NCBI GenBank assembly: GCA_002471015.1
Contig: DKPB01000075.1
Span: forward strand, 1 to 59,149
DNA: 59,149 nucleotides
Source: Stenotrophomonas sp. UBA7346
GTDB taxonomy: Bacteria > Pseudomonadota > Gammaproteobacteria > Xanthomonadales > Xanthomonadaceae
Reading direction: 5' to 3'
Under the pieces are notes generated by a model. It ran no database searches. It was not told the origin of the DNA and saw only the letters and a program-made list of their open reading frames with translations. The translations under genes and the position numbers were made by a program. Of the stretch, positions 1 to 8,002 are shown piece by piece (position 1 is the first letter of the stretch; the number at the start of each line of letters is the position of its first letter).

Positions 1-933
1 GTTGACGTAGGCATTGCCACGGCTGCCCTCGCGCGACACGCGCAGGGCGGTCTTGGCGGCGCGGCGCTGGCCGATCACCGGCTGCAGGGTCAGTGCCGAC
101 GGGGTGCCTTCTTCCAGCTTCAGCTGGGCGCGCAGCGCCTCCACCTGCTGGGCCGGCAGCTCGACGGACTGGCCGCGCAGCAGTTCGCGCGGCAGTTCGA
201 TCTTGCCGTAACGGGTGCGCTTCAGGCGGCTGACCTGGCAGCCCTGCGATTCCCACAGGCGGCGCACTTCACGGTTGCGGCCTTCCTTCACCACCACGCG
301 GAACCAGTCGTGCGAGTCGGTGCCGCCGATGCGTTCGATCTCGTCGAACTTGGCCGGGCCGTCTTCCAGCGCGACGCCACGGGCGAGGCGGTCAACGATG
401 TTGTCCGGCACCTTTTCTTCGCCTTCCGGGGCGCGCACGCGCACCACGTACTCGCGCTCCACCTCGAACGAGGGGTGCATCATCGCGTTGGCGAGTTCGC
501 CATCAGTGGTGGCCAGCAGCAGGCCGGTGGTGTTGATGTCCAGGCGGCCGATCGCGATCCAGCGTGCGCCCTTGAGCGGCGGCAGCGCTTCGAACACGGT
601 CGGGCGGCCTTCGGGATCGTCACGCGTGGTGACTTCGCCTTCGGGCTTGTTGTAGATCAGCACGCGCGAGGGATCGGTCAGCGCGCTGGCAACAAAGGCG
701 CGGCCGTCCAGGTCGATCTTGTCGCCGCTCTTGATCGACTGGCCGGTCTGGGCGGTTTCACCATTGACCTTGACCAGGCCGTCGGCGATGCGCTGTTCCA
801 GCGCACGGCGCGAGCCCAGCCCGGCCTGGGCCAGGACCTTGTGCAGGCGTTCTTCAAGCTTGGGCTGTTCGGTGCTGGCTTCGCGCTTGAGCGAGAGCTT
901 GTTCAACGACAGCTTGCGGGGGGTGTCACTCAT
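1..933 (-). CDS. rluB: 23S rRNA pseudouridine synthase RluB (3' end cut by window edge)
   Basis: Predicted to convert a uridine of 23S rRNA to pseudouridine during large-subunit maturation. The protein begins MSDTPRKLSLNKLSLKR, followed by an S4-type RNA-binding region (about residues 25-85; LAQAGLGSRRALEQRI) and the RsuA/RluB catalytic motif GRLDINTTGLLL with the conserved Asp near residue 132. The motif GRNREVRRLWE further on is also typical. The reading frame is open at base 1, so the C-terminal tail is missing. The ATG follows directly on the scpB stop (TAG at 934-936), so the two are probably translationally coupled; scpA-scpB-rluB is a common gammaproteobacterial order. RluB rather than RluE/RsuA is inferred from the neighbours. 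Confidence 0.9.
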   Translation of the reverse strand, partial: MSDTPRKLSLNKLSLKREASTEQPKLEERLHKVLAQAGLGSRRALEQRIADGLVKVNGETAQTGQSIKSGDKIDLDGRAFVASALTDPSRVLIYNKPEGEVTTRDDPEGRPTVFEALPPLKGARWIAIGRLDINTTGLLLATTDGELANAMMHPSFEVEREYVVRVRAPEGEEKVPDNIVDRLARGVALEDGPAKFDEIERIGGTDSHDWFRVVVKEGRNREVRRLWESQGCQVSRLKRTRYGKIELPRELLRGQSVELPAQQVEALRAQLKLEEGTPSALTLQPVIGQRRAAKTALRVSREGSRGNAYVN

Positions 934-1776
934 CTATTTGCTCCGGCCGGCGTTTTCTGCGTCGGCCTCAGGTTCGGGATCGGCTTCGTCAACAGCCACG
1001 GTCGTCGTCGCGACGGCGATGTTTCCGGTGTCTTCCACTTCCGCCGCGCGCTCTCCCGGCGCGGCGTCGGGTTCGCCCGTGAGGGCGGTGTTGCTGGCCG
1101 GTTCGTCGGAGCCATCGGGTTCCGGCGTATCGGCGGTATCGGGGTTGTCTGCCGTGTTGGCGGCGTCGCCATCGGGCGTGGCGGCACCGGCGGCAAGCGG
1201 GGCGGCCGGTTGGCCGTCGCCGTCCAGCGGCAGTTGCGGTTCCAGCTCGCCGATGTCACGCAGTTCGGACAGTGGCGGCAGTTCGTCCAGGCGCTTGAGC
1301 CCGAAGTAATCCAGAAAGCCCTTGGTGGTGCCGAACAGGGCGGGCTTGCCGGGCACGTCGCGATGGCCAATCACGCGGATCCATTCGCGCTCTTCCAGTG
1401 CCTGGATGATGTTACTGCTCACCGCCACGCCGCGCACCTGCTCGATTTCGCCACGGGTGATGGGCTGTCGGTAGGCAATCAATGCCAGGGTTTCCAGAGT
1501 GGCGCGGGTGTAGCGGGTCTTGCGCTCGGTCCACAGCCGGGACACCCAGCCGTGCACCTCGTTGGTGATCTGGAAGCGGAACCCGGAGGCTACCTCCACC
1601 AGCTCCACGCCACGCCCGCTGCAGCCTTCGCGCAGCAGCTCCAGGGCGCGCTCGATGCTGCCCGGCGGTGCCGGCTCGTCTTCCGGAAACAGGCCCTGCA
1701 ACTGCGCCAGGGTCAGCGGCTGGCTGGATGCCAGCAGCGCGCCTTCGACTATGCGGTTGATCAGTGGTTGATCCAT
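934..1776 (-). CDS. scpB: Segregation and condensation protein ScpB
   Basis: Winged-helix subunit of the SMC-ScpA-ScpB condensin-like complex that organises and segregates the chromosome. The first 170 or so residues carry the conserved ScpB core (LINRIVEGALLASSQPLTL; YRQPITRGEIEQVRGV; FGTTKGFLDYFGL). After it comes a long acidic, Ala/Pro/Asp-rich tail of about 100 residues, low-complexity and probably disordered. The ATG at 1776 is chosen because an AGGA lies a few bases upstream and it sits just after the scpA stop; an in-frame ATG at 1821 would overlap scpA by about 29 bases. Product about 280 residues, longer than usual only because of the tail. Confidence 0.92.
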   Translation of the reverse strand: MDQPLINRIVEGALLASSQPLTLAQLQGLFPEDEPAPPGSIERALELLREGCSGRGVELVEVASGFRFQITNEVHGWVSRLWTERKTRYTRATLETLALIAYRQPITRGEIEQVRGVAVSSNIIQALEEREWIRVIGHRDVPGKPALFGTTKGFLDYFGLKRLDELPPLSELRDIGELEPQLPLDGDGQPAAPLAAGAATPDGDAANTADNPDTADTPEPDGSDEPASNTALTGEPDAAPGERAAEVEDTGNIAVATTTVAVDEADPEPEADAENAGRSK

Positions 1777-1792
1777 GCGTCCTGTGGCTTGT

Positions 1793-2695
1793 TCAGGCGG
1801 GGTCGGTGGCGTCGGCATCATCGAACTCGCTGGAGAACGACAGCGGTGCGTTGGTGTTGCCGGCGGCGAGGGACTTCACGTAGATCGGGGCAAGCGGTGC
1901 TTCCTGCACGATGTCCAGCAACTGCTCCTTGGCCAGTTCCAGCATGGCCAGGAAGGTCACCAGCACGCCGAGTCGTCCTTCCTCGGCACTGAACAGCGAT
2001 TCGAAACGGTAGAACCTGCCATCTTCCAGATGGCTGAGCATCTCGCCCATGCGCTGGCGCACGCTCAGCGCCTCGCGCTTGATGGCGTGGCCGCTGAACA
2101 GCTCGGCGCGCTTGAGCACGTCGTGCAGCGCCATCAGCATTTCCTTCAGTTCCACCGGCGGCGGCAGCTTCACCGCGGCGCGCTCGGGCACGAAGGCATG
2201 GGCCAGGCTGGTATCGCGGTCCTGGCGGGGCAGGCTGTCGATGTCTTCGGCGGCCTGCTTGAAACGTTCGTACTCCTGCAGCCTGCGCACCAGTTCGGCG
2301 CGCGGGTCTGCCTCGTCACCCTCCACGCTGGGCGGGCGTGGCAACAGCATGCGTGACTTGATCTCGGCCAGCATCGCGGCCATCACCAGGTATTCGGCGG
2401 CCAGCTCGAAGCGCAGCTCCTGCATCACGTTGATGTACTCAACGTATTGCTTGGTGATCTCGGCCACCGGGATATCCAGGATGTCCAGGTTCTGCCGGCG
2501 GATCAGGTAAAGCAGCAGGTCAAGCGGGCCTTCGAAGGCGTCGAGGATGACTTCCAGCGCATCCGGCGGGATGTAGAGATCCTGCGGGATCTGCAGTACC
2601 GGTTGACCATGCACCATCGCCAGCGGCATTTCCTGCTGCTGCGGGGCATGGGGCGGCGCTGGCGGGTTCGCGACGTGCGCGAGTTCGGAAGTCAT
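1793..2695 (-). CDS. scpA: Segregation and condensation protein ScpA
   Basis: Kleisin subunit that bridges SMC heads and binds ScpB. The core begins around residue 40 with FEGPLDLLLYLIRRQNLDI, the hallmark ScpA N-terminal motif, followed by the ITKQYVEYINVM and AAEYLVMAAMLAEIKSRMLLP helices. The C-terminal part has the winged-helix region (LVTFLAMLELAKEQLLDI). The ATG at 2695 gives about 300 residues; an upstream in-frame start at 2848 would add about 50 residues unlike the family. The N-terminal 35 residues are Pro/Ala/Gln-rich and poorly conserved. Same operon as scpB and rluB. Confidence 0.93.
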   Translation of the reverse strand: MTSELAHVANPPAPPHAPQQQEMPLAMVHGQPVLQIPQDLYIPPDALEVILDAFEGPLDLLLYLIRRQNLDILDIPVAEITKQYVEYINVMQELRFELAAEYLVMAAMLAEIKSRMLLPRPPSVEGDEADPRAELVRRLQEYERFKQAAEDIDSLPRQDRDTSLAHAFVPERAAVKLPPPVELKEMLMALHDVLKRAELFSGHAIKREALSVRQRMGEMLSHLEDGRFYRFESLFSAEEGRLGVLVTFLAMLELAKEQLLDIVQEAPLAPIYVKSLAAGNTNAPLSFSSEFDDADATDPA

Positions 2696-3045
2696 CAGGT
2701 CGACATTGGTATTGCGAGCCTTACGCGCCCCGGGGTTACGGCCCGGGATGGTTCCTGCCCTTGAGTATTGCGATCCATGCGCGCTGGCCGGCGCGCTTCC
2801 ACACATCAACAACACGGCGCGCCGCAGACACGCGGCACATCTATCCAACGAGGAGGTCGTCTACGCGGTCCGGGAGAGGTCTGCGTCGGTTGAGCGACGG
2901 GGCGCTGGGGCCTGCCGTCGCACCGAGCCGCTACTGGCCGGCTGCGTGCAATGGCGTAAAGAGTAATCGCCGGGTAGGGGCCATGTCCAGCGTTGTGACG
3001 CTAGACTTGTCGTCTTTCCATTCAGCGGACAAGGAGAATTTGCCC
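2696..3045. other. Divergent intergenic region scpA / yciI-like
   Basis: About 350 bases between two divergent genes. Several short open frames cross it, but none has a convincing start, ribosome-binding site or recognisable product. AAGGAG at 3031-3036 is the ribosome-binding site of the rightward gene. I see no clear sigma70 promoter pair and no hairpin terminator. Confidence 0.5.
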
Positions 3046-3345
3046 GTGTGGTACGTGATTGAAGGCCATGATGGCGAGCAGGTACTGGCTGCGCGCATGC
3101 AGGCCAGGGCGGCACACCTTGATCGGCTCAAGACATTATTGGCCGAAGGCAGGCTGCTTCTGGCCGGTCCCTGTCCTGCCATTGACGCAGAGGACCCGGG
3201 TGAGGCCGGTTTCAGCGGCAGCGTGGTGATTGCCAGCTTCGAAGACCTGGCCGCTGCCCGTGCCTGGGCTGACGCTGATCCCTATGTGGCTGCCGGGGTC
3301 TATACCCGGGTGGATGTGCGGCCGTTCCGCAAGGTGCTGCCATGA
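3046..3345 (+). CDS. YciI family protein
   Basis: Small alpha/beta ferredoxin-like-fold protein of the YciI family (about 99 residues), often found beside cell-envelope or iron-sulfur genes; molecular function not established. It begins MWYVIEGHDG and contains the typical spacing of conserved residues: HLDRL near 25, LLLAGPCPA near 40, SFEDLAAARAWADADPY near 67-83 and GVYTRVDVRPFRKV at the end. The GTG at 3046 is chosen because AAGGAG lies about 9 bases upstream; the longer frame from the ATG at 2983 lacks such a site. Its stop overlaps the start of bolA (ATGA), so the two form a translationally coupled pair. Confidence 0.85.
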   Translation: MWYVIEGHDGEQVLAARMQARAAHLDRLKTLLAEGRLLLAGPCPAIDAEDPGEAGFSGSVVIASFEDLAAARAWADADPYVAAGVYTRVDVRPFRKVLP

Positions 3346-3620
3346 ACCGGCTGGAGCGTATCCGGGTGGCGCTGGAAGCGGCCCTGGCCCCGCAGTTGCT
3401 CGAGGTCGAGGACGACAGCCATCGCCATGCCGGCCATGCCGGTGCTCGTGATGGGCGCGGTCACTTCAATGTGACGGTGGTCAGCGAGGCCTTTGCCGGC
3501 AAGGCGCCCTTGGCGCGGCACCGTACGGTGTATGCGGCGTTGGGGGAGATGATGCAGACCGATATCCATGCCCTGTCCATCAAGGCATTGACCCCGGCCG
3601 AGCACGCCGGGCGGGGCTGA
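3342..3620 (+). CDS. BolA family protein
   Basis: BolA-like protein of 92 residues, a class that works with monothiol glutaredoxins in iron-sulfur trafficking or acts as a morphogene/regulator. Visible family features: N-terminal helix MNRLERIRVALEAALAP, the VEDDSHRHAGH strand with its His residues, GHFNVTVVSEAFAGK and the loop before the C-terminal helix (RHRTVYAALGEMM). It starts inside the stop codon of the YciI-like gene. Which BolA subtype it is (BolA or IbaG-like) cannot be settled by eye; the HxxxHAGH-like region and length fit BolA proper. Confidence 0.88.
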   Translation: MNRLERIRVALEAALAPQLLEVEDDSHRHAGHAGARDGRGHFNVTVVSEAFAGKAPLARHRTVYAALGEMMQTDIHALSIKALTPAEHAGRG

Positions 3621-3704
3621 ACGGAAACCGGGCGGGGGAGGCTGAATGGACAGGCGATGTCTTTTTGAGACATCGTCCAGTAACAAACTGTTTACACAGC
3701 ATCC

Positions 3705-3718
3705 TGAAAACGTTTACA
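3705..3718. promoter_or_regulatory. LacI-family operator (probable autoregulation site)
   Basis: TGAAAACGTTTACA is a 14-base imperfect palindrome with a central CG and 5 of 6 matching bases in each arm, the standard architecture of LacI-family operators. It lies 36 bases upstream of the GTG of the LacI-type regulator. A second AT-rich element with a TGTTTACA half site lies at about 3682-3696. Inference: the regulator controls itself from here, perhaps with read-through into the glycan locus. Confidence 0.6.
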
Positions 3719-3753
3719 GTCGGGCCCGACCCCGAATTGCGGAGGGCACGACG

Positions 3754-4770
3754 GTGGCGAAGTCGGCAATCACCATCAAGGATGTTGCCAGGGAGGCGAA
3801 TGTCTCCGTTGCCACCGTGTCGCGCGCGCTCAATGGCCACGACAATGTCGCCGAGCCGGTGCGCAAACTGGTGCGGGACGTGGCCAAGCGGCTGCGCTAT
3901 ACCCCGCACGCGGCTGCCCGCAGCCTGAGCAGCCGCAGCACCCAGACGCTGGGGGTGGTGCTGCCGGATCTCTACGGCGAATTCTTTTCCGAACTGATGC
4001 GCGGCATCGACGGTGTGGCAACTGCCCACCGTTGGCACCTGCTTGTGTCCAGCTATCACGGCGATGCGCAGCAGCGCGGCGCGGTGCTGCAGGCCATGCG
4101 TGGCCGCGTGGATGGCGTGCTGGTGCTGTCGCCCTATGCCGGCGACACCGAGGCGCTGGTCGAAGACCTGCCCGATATTCCCTGTGTGCTGATCAATACG
4201 CCGTTGGCAGATGCGGCGTTGCCGGTTTTCAGTGTGGACGATCACGCCGGTGCGATGGCGATGACCCGGCACCTGCTGGCATCGGGCTACCGGCGCATCG
4301 CCTTCATCGGCGGCCCGGAGCGCAACCACGATGCCCAGCAGCGCCTGCGCGGCTTTCGCGAGGTGATGGCGGCGGCGGGGGCACAGGCCACGGCGATAGA
4401 ACTGCCGGGCGCGTTCGATGAAGCATCCGGCCACCAGGCCGGGCTGGCCCTGTTGGCGCTGCCGGGGTTGCCTGACGCGGTGTTTGCCGCCAACGACATG
4501 ATGGCGCTGGGGTGTCTGTATGCACTGCAGCAGGCGGGCGTGCGCGTGCCTGCGCAGGTGGCGGTGGCGGGCTTCGACGATATCCCGCTGGCACGGTTCG
4601 TTCACCCGTCCTTGACGACGATGCAGGTGAGCATCGCAGGGCTTGGTGAGCAGGCAATGACGCATCTGCTGCAATTGATCCAGGACCCGCAGGCGACGCA
4701 TGCGGCGGGTCTGATGTTGGTTCCAAGCCTTGTCGTGCGGGGCTCCACGGCCCAGCGCGATCCCGTTTAG
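3754..4770 (+). CDS. LacI family transcriptional regulator of the glycan locus
   Basis: DNA-binding repressor or activator of the LacI/GalR family, about 338 residues. The N-terminal helix-turn-helix is clear (ITIKDVAREANVSVATVSRA, residues about 5-24), then the hinge helix (AARSLSSRSTQTLGVVLPDL) and a periplasmic-binding-protein-like effector domain (for example FSVDDHAGAMAMTRHLL, FIGGPERN, AVFAANDMMALGCL, VAVAGFDDIPLARF). The GTG at 3754 is chosen because GGAGGG lies 7-8 bases before it and the HTH then begins at the normal distance from the N-terminus. It is followed after 83 bases by the TonB receptor on the same strand. Effector unknown; by position a mono- or oligosaccharide released from the glycan handled downstream. 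Confidence 0.9.
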   Translation: MAKSAITIKDVAREANVSVATVSRALNGHDNVAEPVRKLVRDVAKRLRYTPHAAARSLSSRSTQTLGVVLPDLYGEFFSELMRGIDGVATAHRWHLLVSSYHGDAQQRGAVLQAMRGRVDGVLVLSPYAGDTEALVEDLPDIPCVLINTPLADAALPVFSVDDHAGAMAMTRHLLASGYRRIAFIGGPERNHDAQQRLRGFREVMAAAGAQATAIELPGAFDEASGHQAGLALLALPGLPDAVFAANDMMALGCLYALQQAGVRVPAQVAVAGFDDIPLARFVHPSLTTMQVSIAGLGEQAMTHLLQLIQDPQATHAAGLMLVPSLVVRGSTAQRDPV

Positions 4771-4853
4771 ACACGCCAACCCGGCATAGACCGGGCGGAC
4801 CGACAACCCCGTTATTCAACGGCTCCATGCCGCCACCTTGGGAGAGGTGAAAC

Positions 4854-7800
4854 ATGAAACAGATTGCCAGGACATCCACGCCCACACGAAAGCTGCTCAG
4901 CTGCGCGCTGGCCAGTTGCCTGTTGCTGGGTGCTGCACCGGTGTTCGCACAAAGCACCGGCGCCACCATCCGCGGCCAAGTGATGGCGGATTCGGCCCCC
5001 GCCGCGCAGGCGCAGGTCACTGCAACCAACATCGCCACCGGCCTGACCCGCAGTGTGCAAAGCACGGCCAATGGCGGCTATTCGTTGGCCGGCCTGCCGC
5101 CGGGCACCTATAAGGTGGATGTGAATGCCGGTGGCAAGACCACCACCCAGAACATCACCGTGGCCGTGGGCCAGACCGCCACCGTCAACCTGGGCGTGGG
5201 CGGCGTGGCGGAAACCGCCGGTGGTGCGGCGACCACGCTGGATGCGGTGCAGGTGACGGCGCAGGCCGTGGTGGAGACCAAGACCTCGGAAGTGGCTACC
5301 TATGTCAGCCAGCGCCAGATGGAGGCGCTGCCGCAGGCATCCCGCAATTTCCTTGCGTTTGCCGACACCGTACCCGGCATGGTGTTCGAGACGCGTTCCA
5401 ACAGCACCAGCCAGCTGAAAAGCGGTGCGCAAAGCGCCAATGGCGTGAACGTTTTCATCGATGGTGTCGGCCAGAAGAGTTACACGCTGGCAGGTGGTAT
5501 CAGCGGGCAGACGCAGAGTCAGGGCAATCCATTTCCGCAGCTGGCGATCGGTGAATACAAAGTAATCACCTCCAATTACAAGGCGGAATACGACCAGATC
5601 AGCAGCGCGGCGGTGACCGCGGTAACCAAATCCGGTACCAACGAGTTCCATGGTGATTTCTTCTGGGACAAGACCGGCATTCGTGATTGGCGCGAATCCA
5701 CCCCTATCGAGGATAAGCAGGGCTTCAAGAATCCTTCCGGCGAAACGCAGTACGGTGCCGCTTTTGGTGGCCCCATCGTCAAGGACAAATTGTTCTTCTT
5801 CGTCACCTATGAGGTCAAGGAGTTCGAGCGCCCGCGCACCGTGCGTACCGATGACTCGGTCAATGGTGCGGCGTTGATCCCGGAACTGGCGCAGTATCTG
5901 GTTTCCACCAGCGTGCCGTTCAATGAGGACCTGTGGTTTGGCAAGTTGACGTGGCAGCCAGGCGATGCGCACCTGTTCGAGCTTTCGACCAAGCGTCGCA
6001 GCGAGTCGGAGATCACCGATATCGGTAACGGCACCAACTCCGTGCAGTCCGGCAAGACCAACGACAACGACAGCACTCGTTATGACCTGCGGTATCAGTT
6101 CAACAGTCTCAACTGGTTGAACGATGCGCACCTCACCTACGAAGACGACACCTTTAATCCCCGCGCGATGTACCTGACCAATGGGCAACGCTATGCGGCC
6201 TGGACGCAGGGACCGAATCCTTCGGAAATCGGCACGTTCATCCATCTGGGCGGCGGCGCCGACTTCCAGAACAAGGGGCAGAAGGGCTGGGGCTTCCAGG
6301 ATGACCTGACCTTCATGGGCTGGGAGCGCCACACCATCAAGATGGGTGTGAAGTTCAAAAGCATCGATCTGAATTCCTTCGAACAGCAGCCATACAATCC
6401 GCAGTTCCGCTACGACTACTACGCCAACCTGCTGGCAGGCAACACCAGTGTCGCCGACATGGTGCCGTACGAAGTGCAGTTCGCGCCGAGCTATGCGGGC
6501 GCCCGCAATATCGAGTCCAAGAACAAGCAGTACGGTATCTACATCCAGGACGACTGGGATGTGACCGACAAGCTGCAGTTGAACCTTGGCTTGCGCTATG
6601 ACTACGAAACATCGTCCAGTTTCGAGGACTTCGTCACCCCGCAGGGCGTGGTGGATGCATTGCGGGGTTGGGCCAACGTCAACAATCCCAATGTCGACTA
6701 TGACTACAACGACTACATAAGCACCGGCAAGAATCGCAAGCCGTTCAAGGACGCCTGGCAGCCGCGGCTTGGTTTCTCATATGACTTGTTCAACGACCAG
6801 CGGCACGTGATCTTCGGTGGCGTAGGCCGTGCCTACGACCGTAACGTGTTTGATTACATCGCGCTGGAGCGCTCAAAAGGGGCTTTCCCAAGTTTCACCT
6901 ACAGGTTCAATACGCCGAACCACCCCTGTGACGTGGGTGTTGACAATTGCATAGCGTTCGATCCGTCGTACTACGACCGTGAGAACCTGTATGCGCTGAT
7001 CGCCGGGCCGTCGCGGGCGGGTGCAGAAGTGGACCTGATCAACAATGACCTCAAGGTTCCGTATTCGGACCAGGTGAGTCTGGGCATGCGCAACATCGTC
7101 CAGGTCGGCGGGCAGGACTGGAATACGTCCGCCGCCGTCGCCTACATCGAGAGCCATGACGGCATTCTGTTCACCCTTGGCAACCGTCGTGCCGATGGCA
7201 GCTACCATGGCCCGGGTGCATCCTTCGGCAGCTCGCCGTGGGGAGATCCGCTGCCCGGCTATGGCAACATCATCAAGGCGGACAACGGTGTTGAAACACG
7301 CATCACGCAGGTTCTGCTTTCTGCCGACAAGCCGTTTACCAGCGAGTCGCCCTGGGGCGTGACGCTGGCCTATACCTATAGCGATGCAAAGGAGAACCGT
7401 GGCAACGCGGCCAACAGCGACGAGCATTATTCGTTCGATTATCCCGATCTGGACGATGTCGCTTTCGTGCCATCGGTCGGCATTTCCAAGCACCGCTTTG
7501 TTGCCACCGGCATTGTCGAGTACTGGGGCTTGCAGTTCTCCGCCAAGCTGACCGTGGCTTCCCCGCCGGGCAAGGACTCGCTGAACTGCTATTTCGTGGA
7601 TGGTTGCAACAACGGCTATTTCGAGACGCTGTATTTCAGCCCCTCGCGCCAGCGACAGTTGGATCTGGCCATCCAGAAGGAATGGGATACCGGTACTGAC
7701 CTGAAGTTGCGGGTCCGCGGTGATGTGTTCAACGTCACCAATGATCGCAGTTACACCAACTTCAATACCAACCGTGGTGACTACCAGAACGGTGTGGCGG

Positions 7801-7892
7801 TCCCCAATCCAAACTTCGGCAAGCGTAGCAACGACGAGATCCTGGCCAACCTGCCCAGGACGTTCAAGCTTTCATTTGGTTTGCACTGGTAA
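4854..7892 (+). CDS. TonB-dependent receptor with N-terminal carboxypeptidase-like regulatory domain (Oar-like)
   Basis: Outer-membrane energised transporter, 1012 residues, probably for an oligosaccharide. Signal peptide about 1-32 (ending APVFA|Q). Residues about 35-120 form a carboxypeptidase-D-regulatory-like beta-sandwich (IRGQVMADSAPAAQAQVTA; GGYSLAGLPPGTYKVDV). A TonB-box-like stretch (LDAVQVTA) follows near 137, then the plug and a 22-strand-type barrel ending in aromatic Trp, as BAM substrates do. GAGAGG lies 8 bases before the ATG. Such receptors in Xanthomonadaceae often sit with glycoside hydrolases and sugar importers, as here. Substrate inferred from neighbours only. Confidence 0.9.
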   Translation: MKQIARTSTPTRKLLSCALASCLLLGAAPVFAQSTGATIRGQVMADSAPAAQAQVTATNIATGLTRSVQSTANGGYSLAGLPPGTYKVDVNAGGKTTTQNITVAVGQTATVNLGVGGVAETAGGAATTLDAVQVTAQAVVETKTSEVATYVSQRQMEALPQASRNFLAFADTVPGMVFETRSNSTSQLKSGAQSANGVNVFIDGVGQKSYTLAGGISGQTQSQGNPFPQLAIGEYKVITSNYKAEYDQISSAAVTAVTKSGTNEFHGDFFWDKTGIRDWRESTPIEDKQGFKNPSGETQYGAAFGGPIVKDKLFFFVTYEVKEFERPRTVRTDDSVNGAALIPELAQYLVSTSVPFNEDLWFGKLTWQPGDAHLFELSTKRRSESEITDIGNGTNSVQSGKTNDNDSTRYDLRYQFNSLNWLNDAHLTYEDDTFNPRAMYLTNGQRYAAWTQGPNPSEIGTFIHLGGGADFQNKGQKGWGFQDDLTFMGWERHTIKMGVKFKSIDLNSFEQQPYNPQFRYDYYANLLAGNTSVADMVPYEVQFAPSYAGARNIESKNKQYGIYIQDDWDVTDKLQLNLGLRYDYETSSSFEDFVTPQGVVDALRGWANVNNPNVDYDYNDYISTGKNRKPFKDAWQPRLGFSYDLFNDQRHVIFGGVGRAYDRNVFDYIALERSKGAFPSFTYRFNTPNHPCDVGVDNCIAFDPSYYDRENLYALIAGPSRAGAEVDLINNDLKVPYSDQVSLGMRNIVQVGGQDWNTSAAVAYIESHDGILFTLGNRRADGSYHGPGASFGSSPWGDPLPGYGNIIKADNGVETRITQVLLSADKPFTSESPWGVTLAYTYSDAKENRGNAANSDEHYSFDYPDLDDVAFVPSVGISKHRFVATGIVEYWGLQFSAKLTVASPPGKDSLNCYFVDGCNNGYFETLYFSPSRQRQLDLAIQKEWDTGTDLKLRVRGDVFNVTNDRSYTNFNTNRGDYQNGVAVPNPNFGKRSNDEILANLPRTFKLSFGLHW

Positions 7893-8002
7893 CGCTGTGC
7901 CCCGGCTGCCGCACTGGCAGCCGGGGCATTGCGCAGGATCGATGCAGGTGTGTCGCGGGATTGCGACGGTTCGTTCTCACAACTCTGGATGTCGTCTTGA
8001 GC

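Noticed and set aside
310..1992. Long plus-strand frame over rluB, scpB and scpA
   Set aside because: Antisense shadow of three well-supported genes; composition without recognisable domains.
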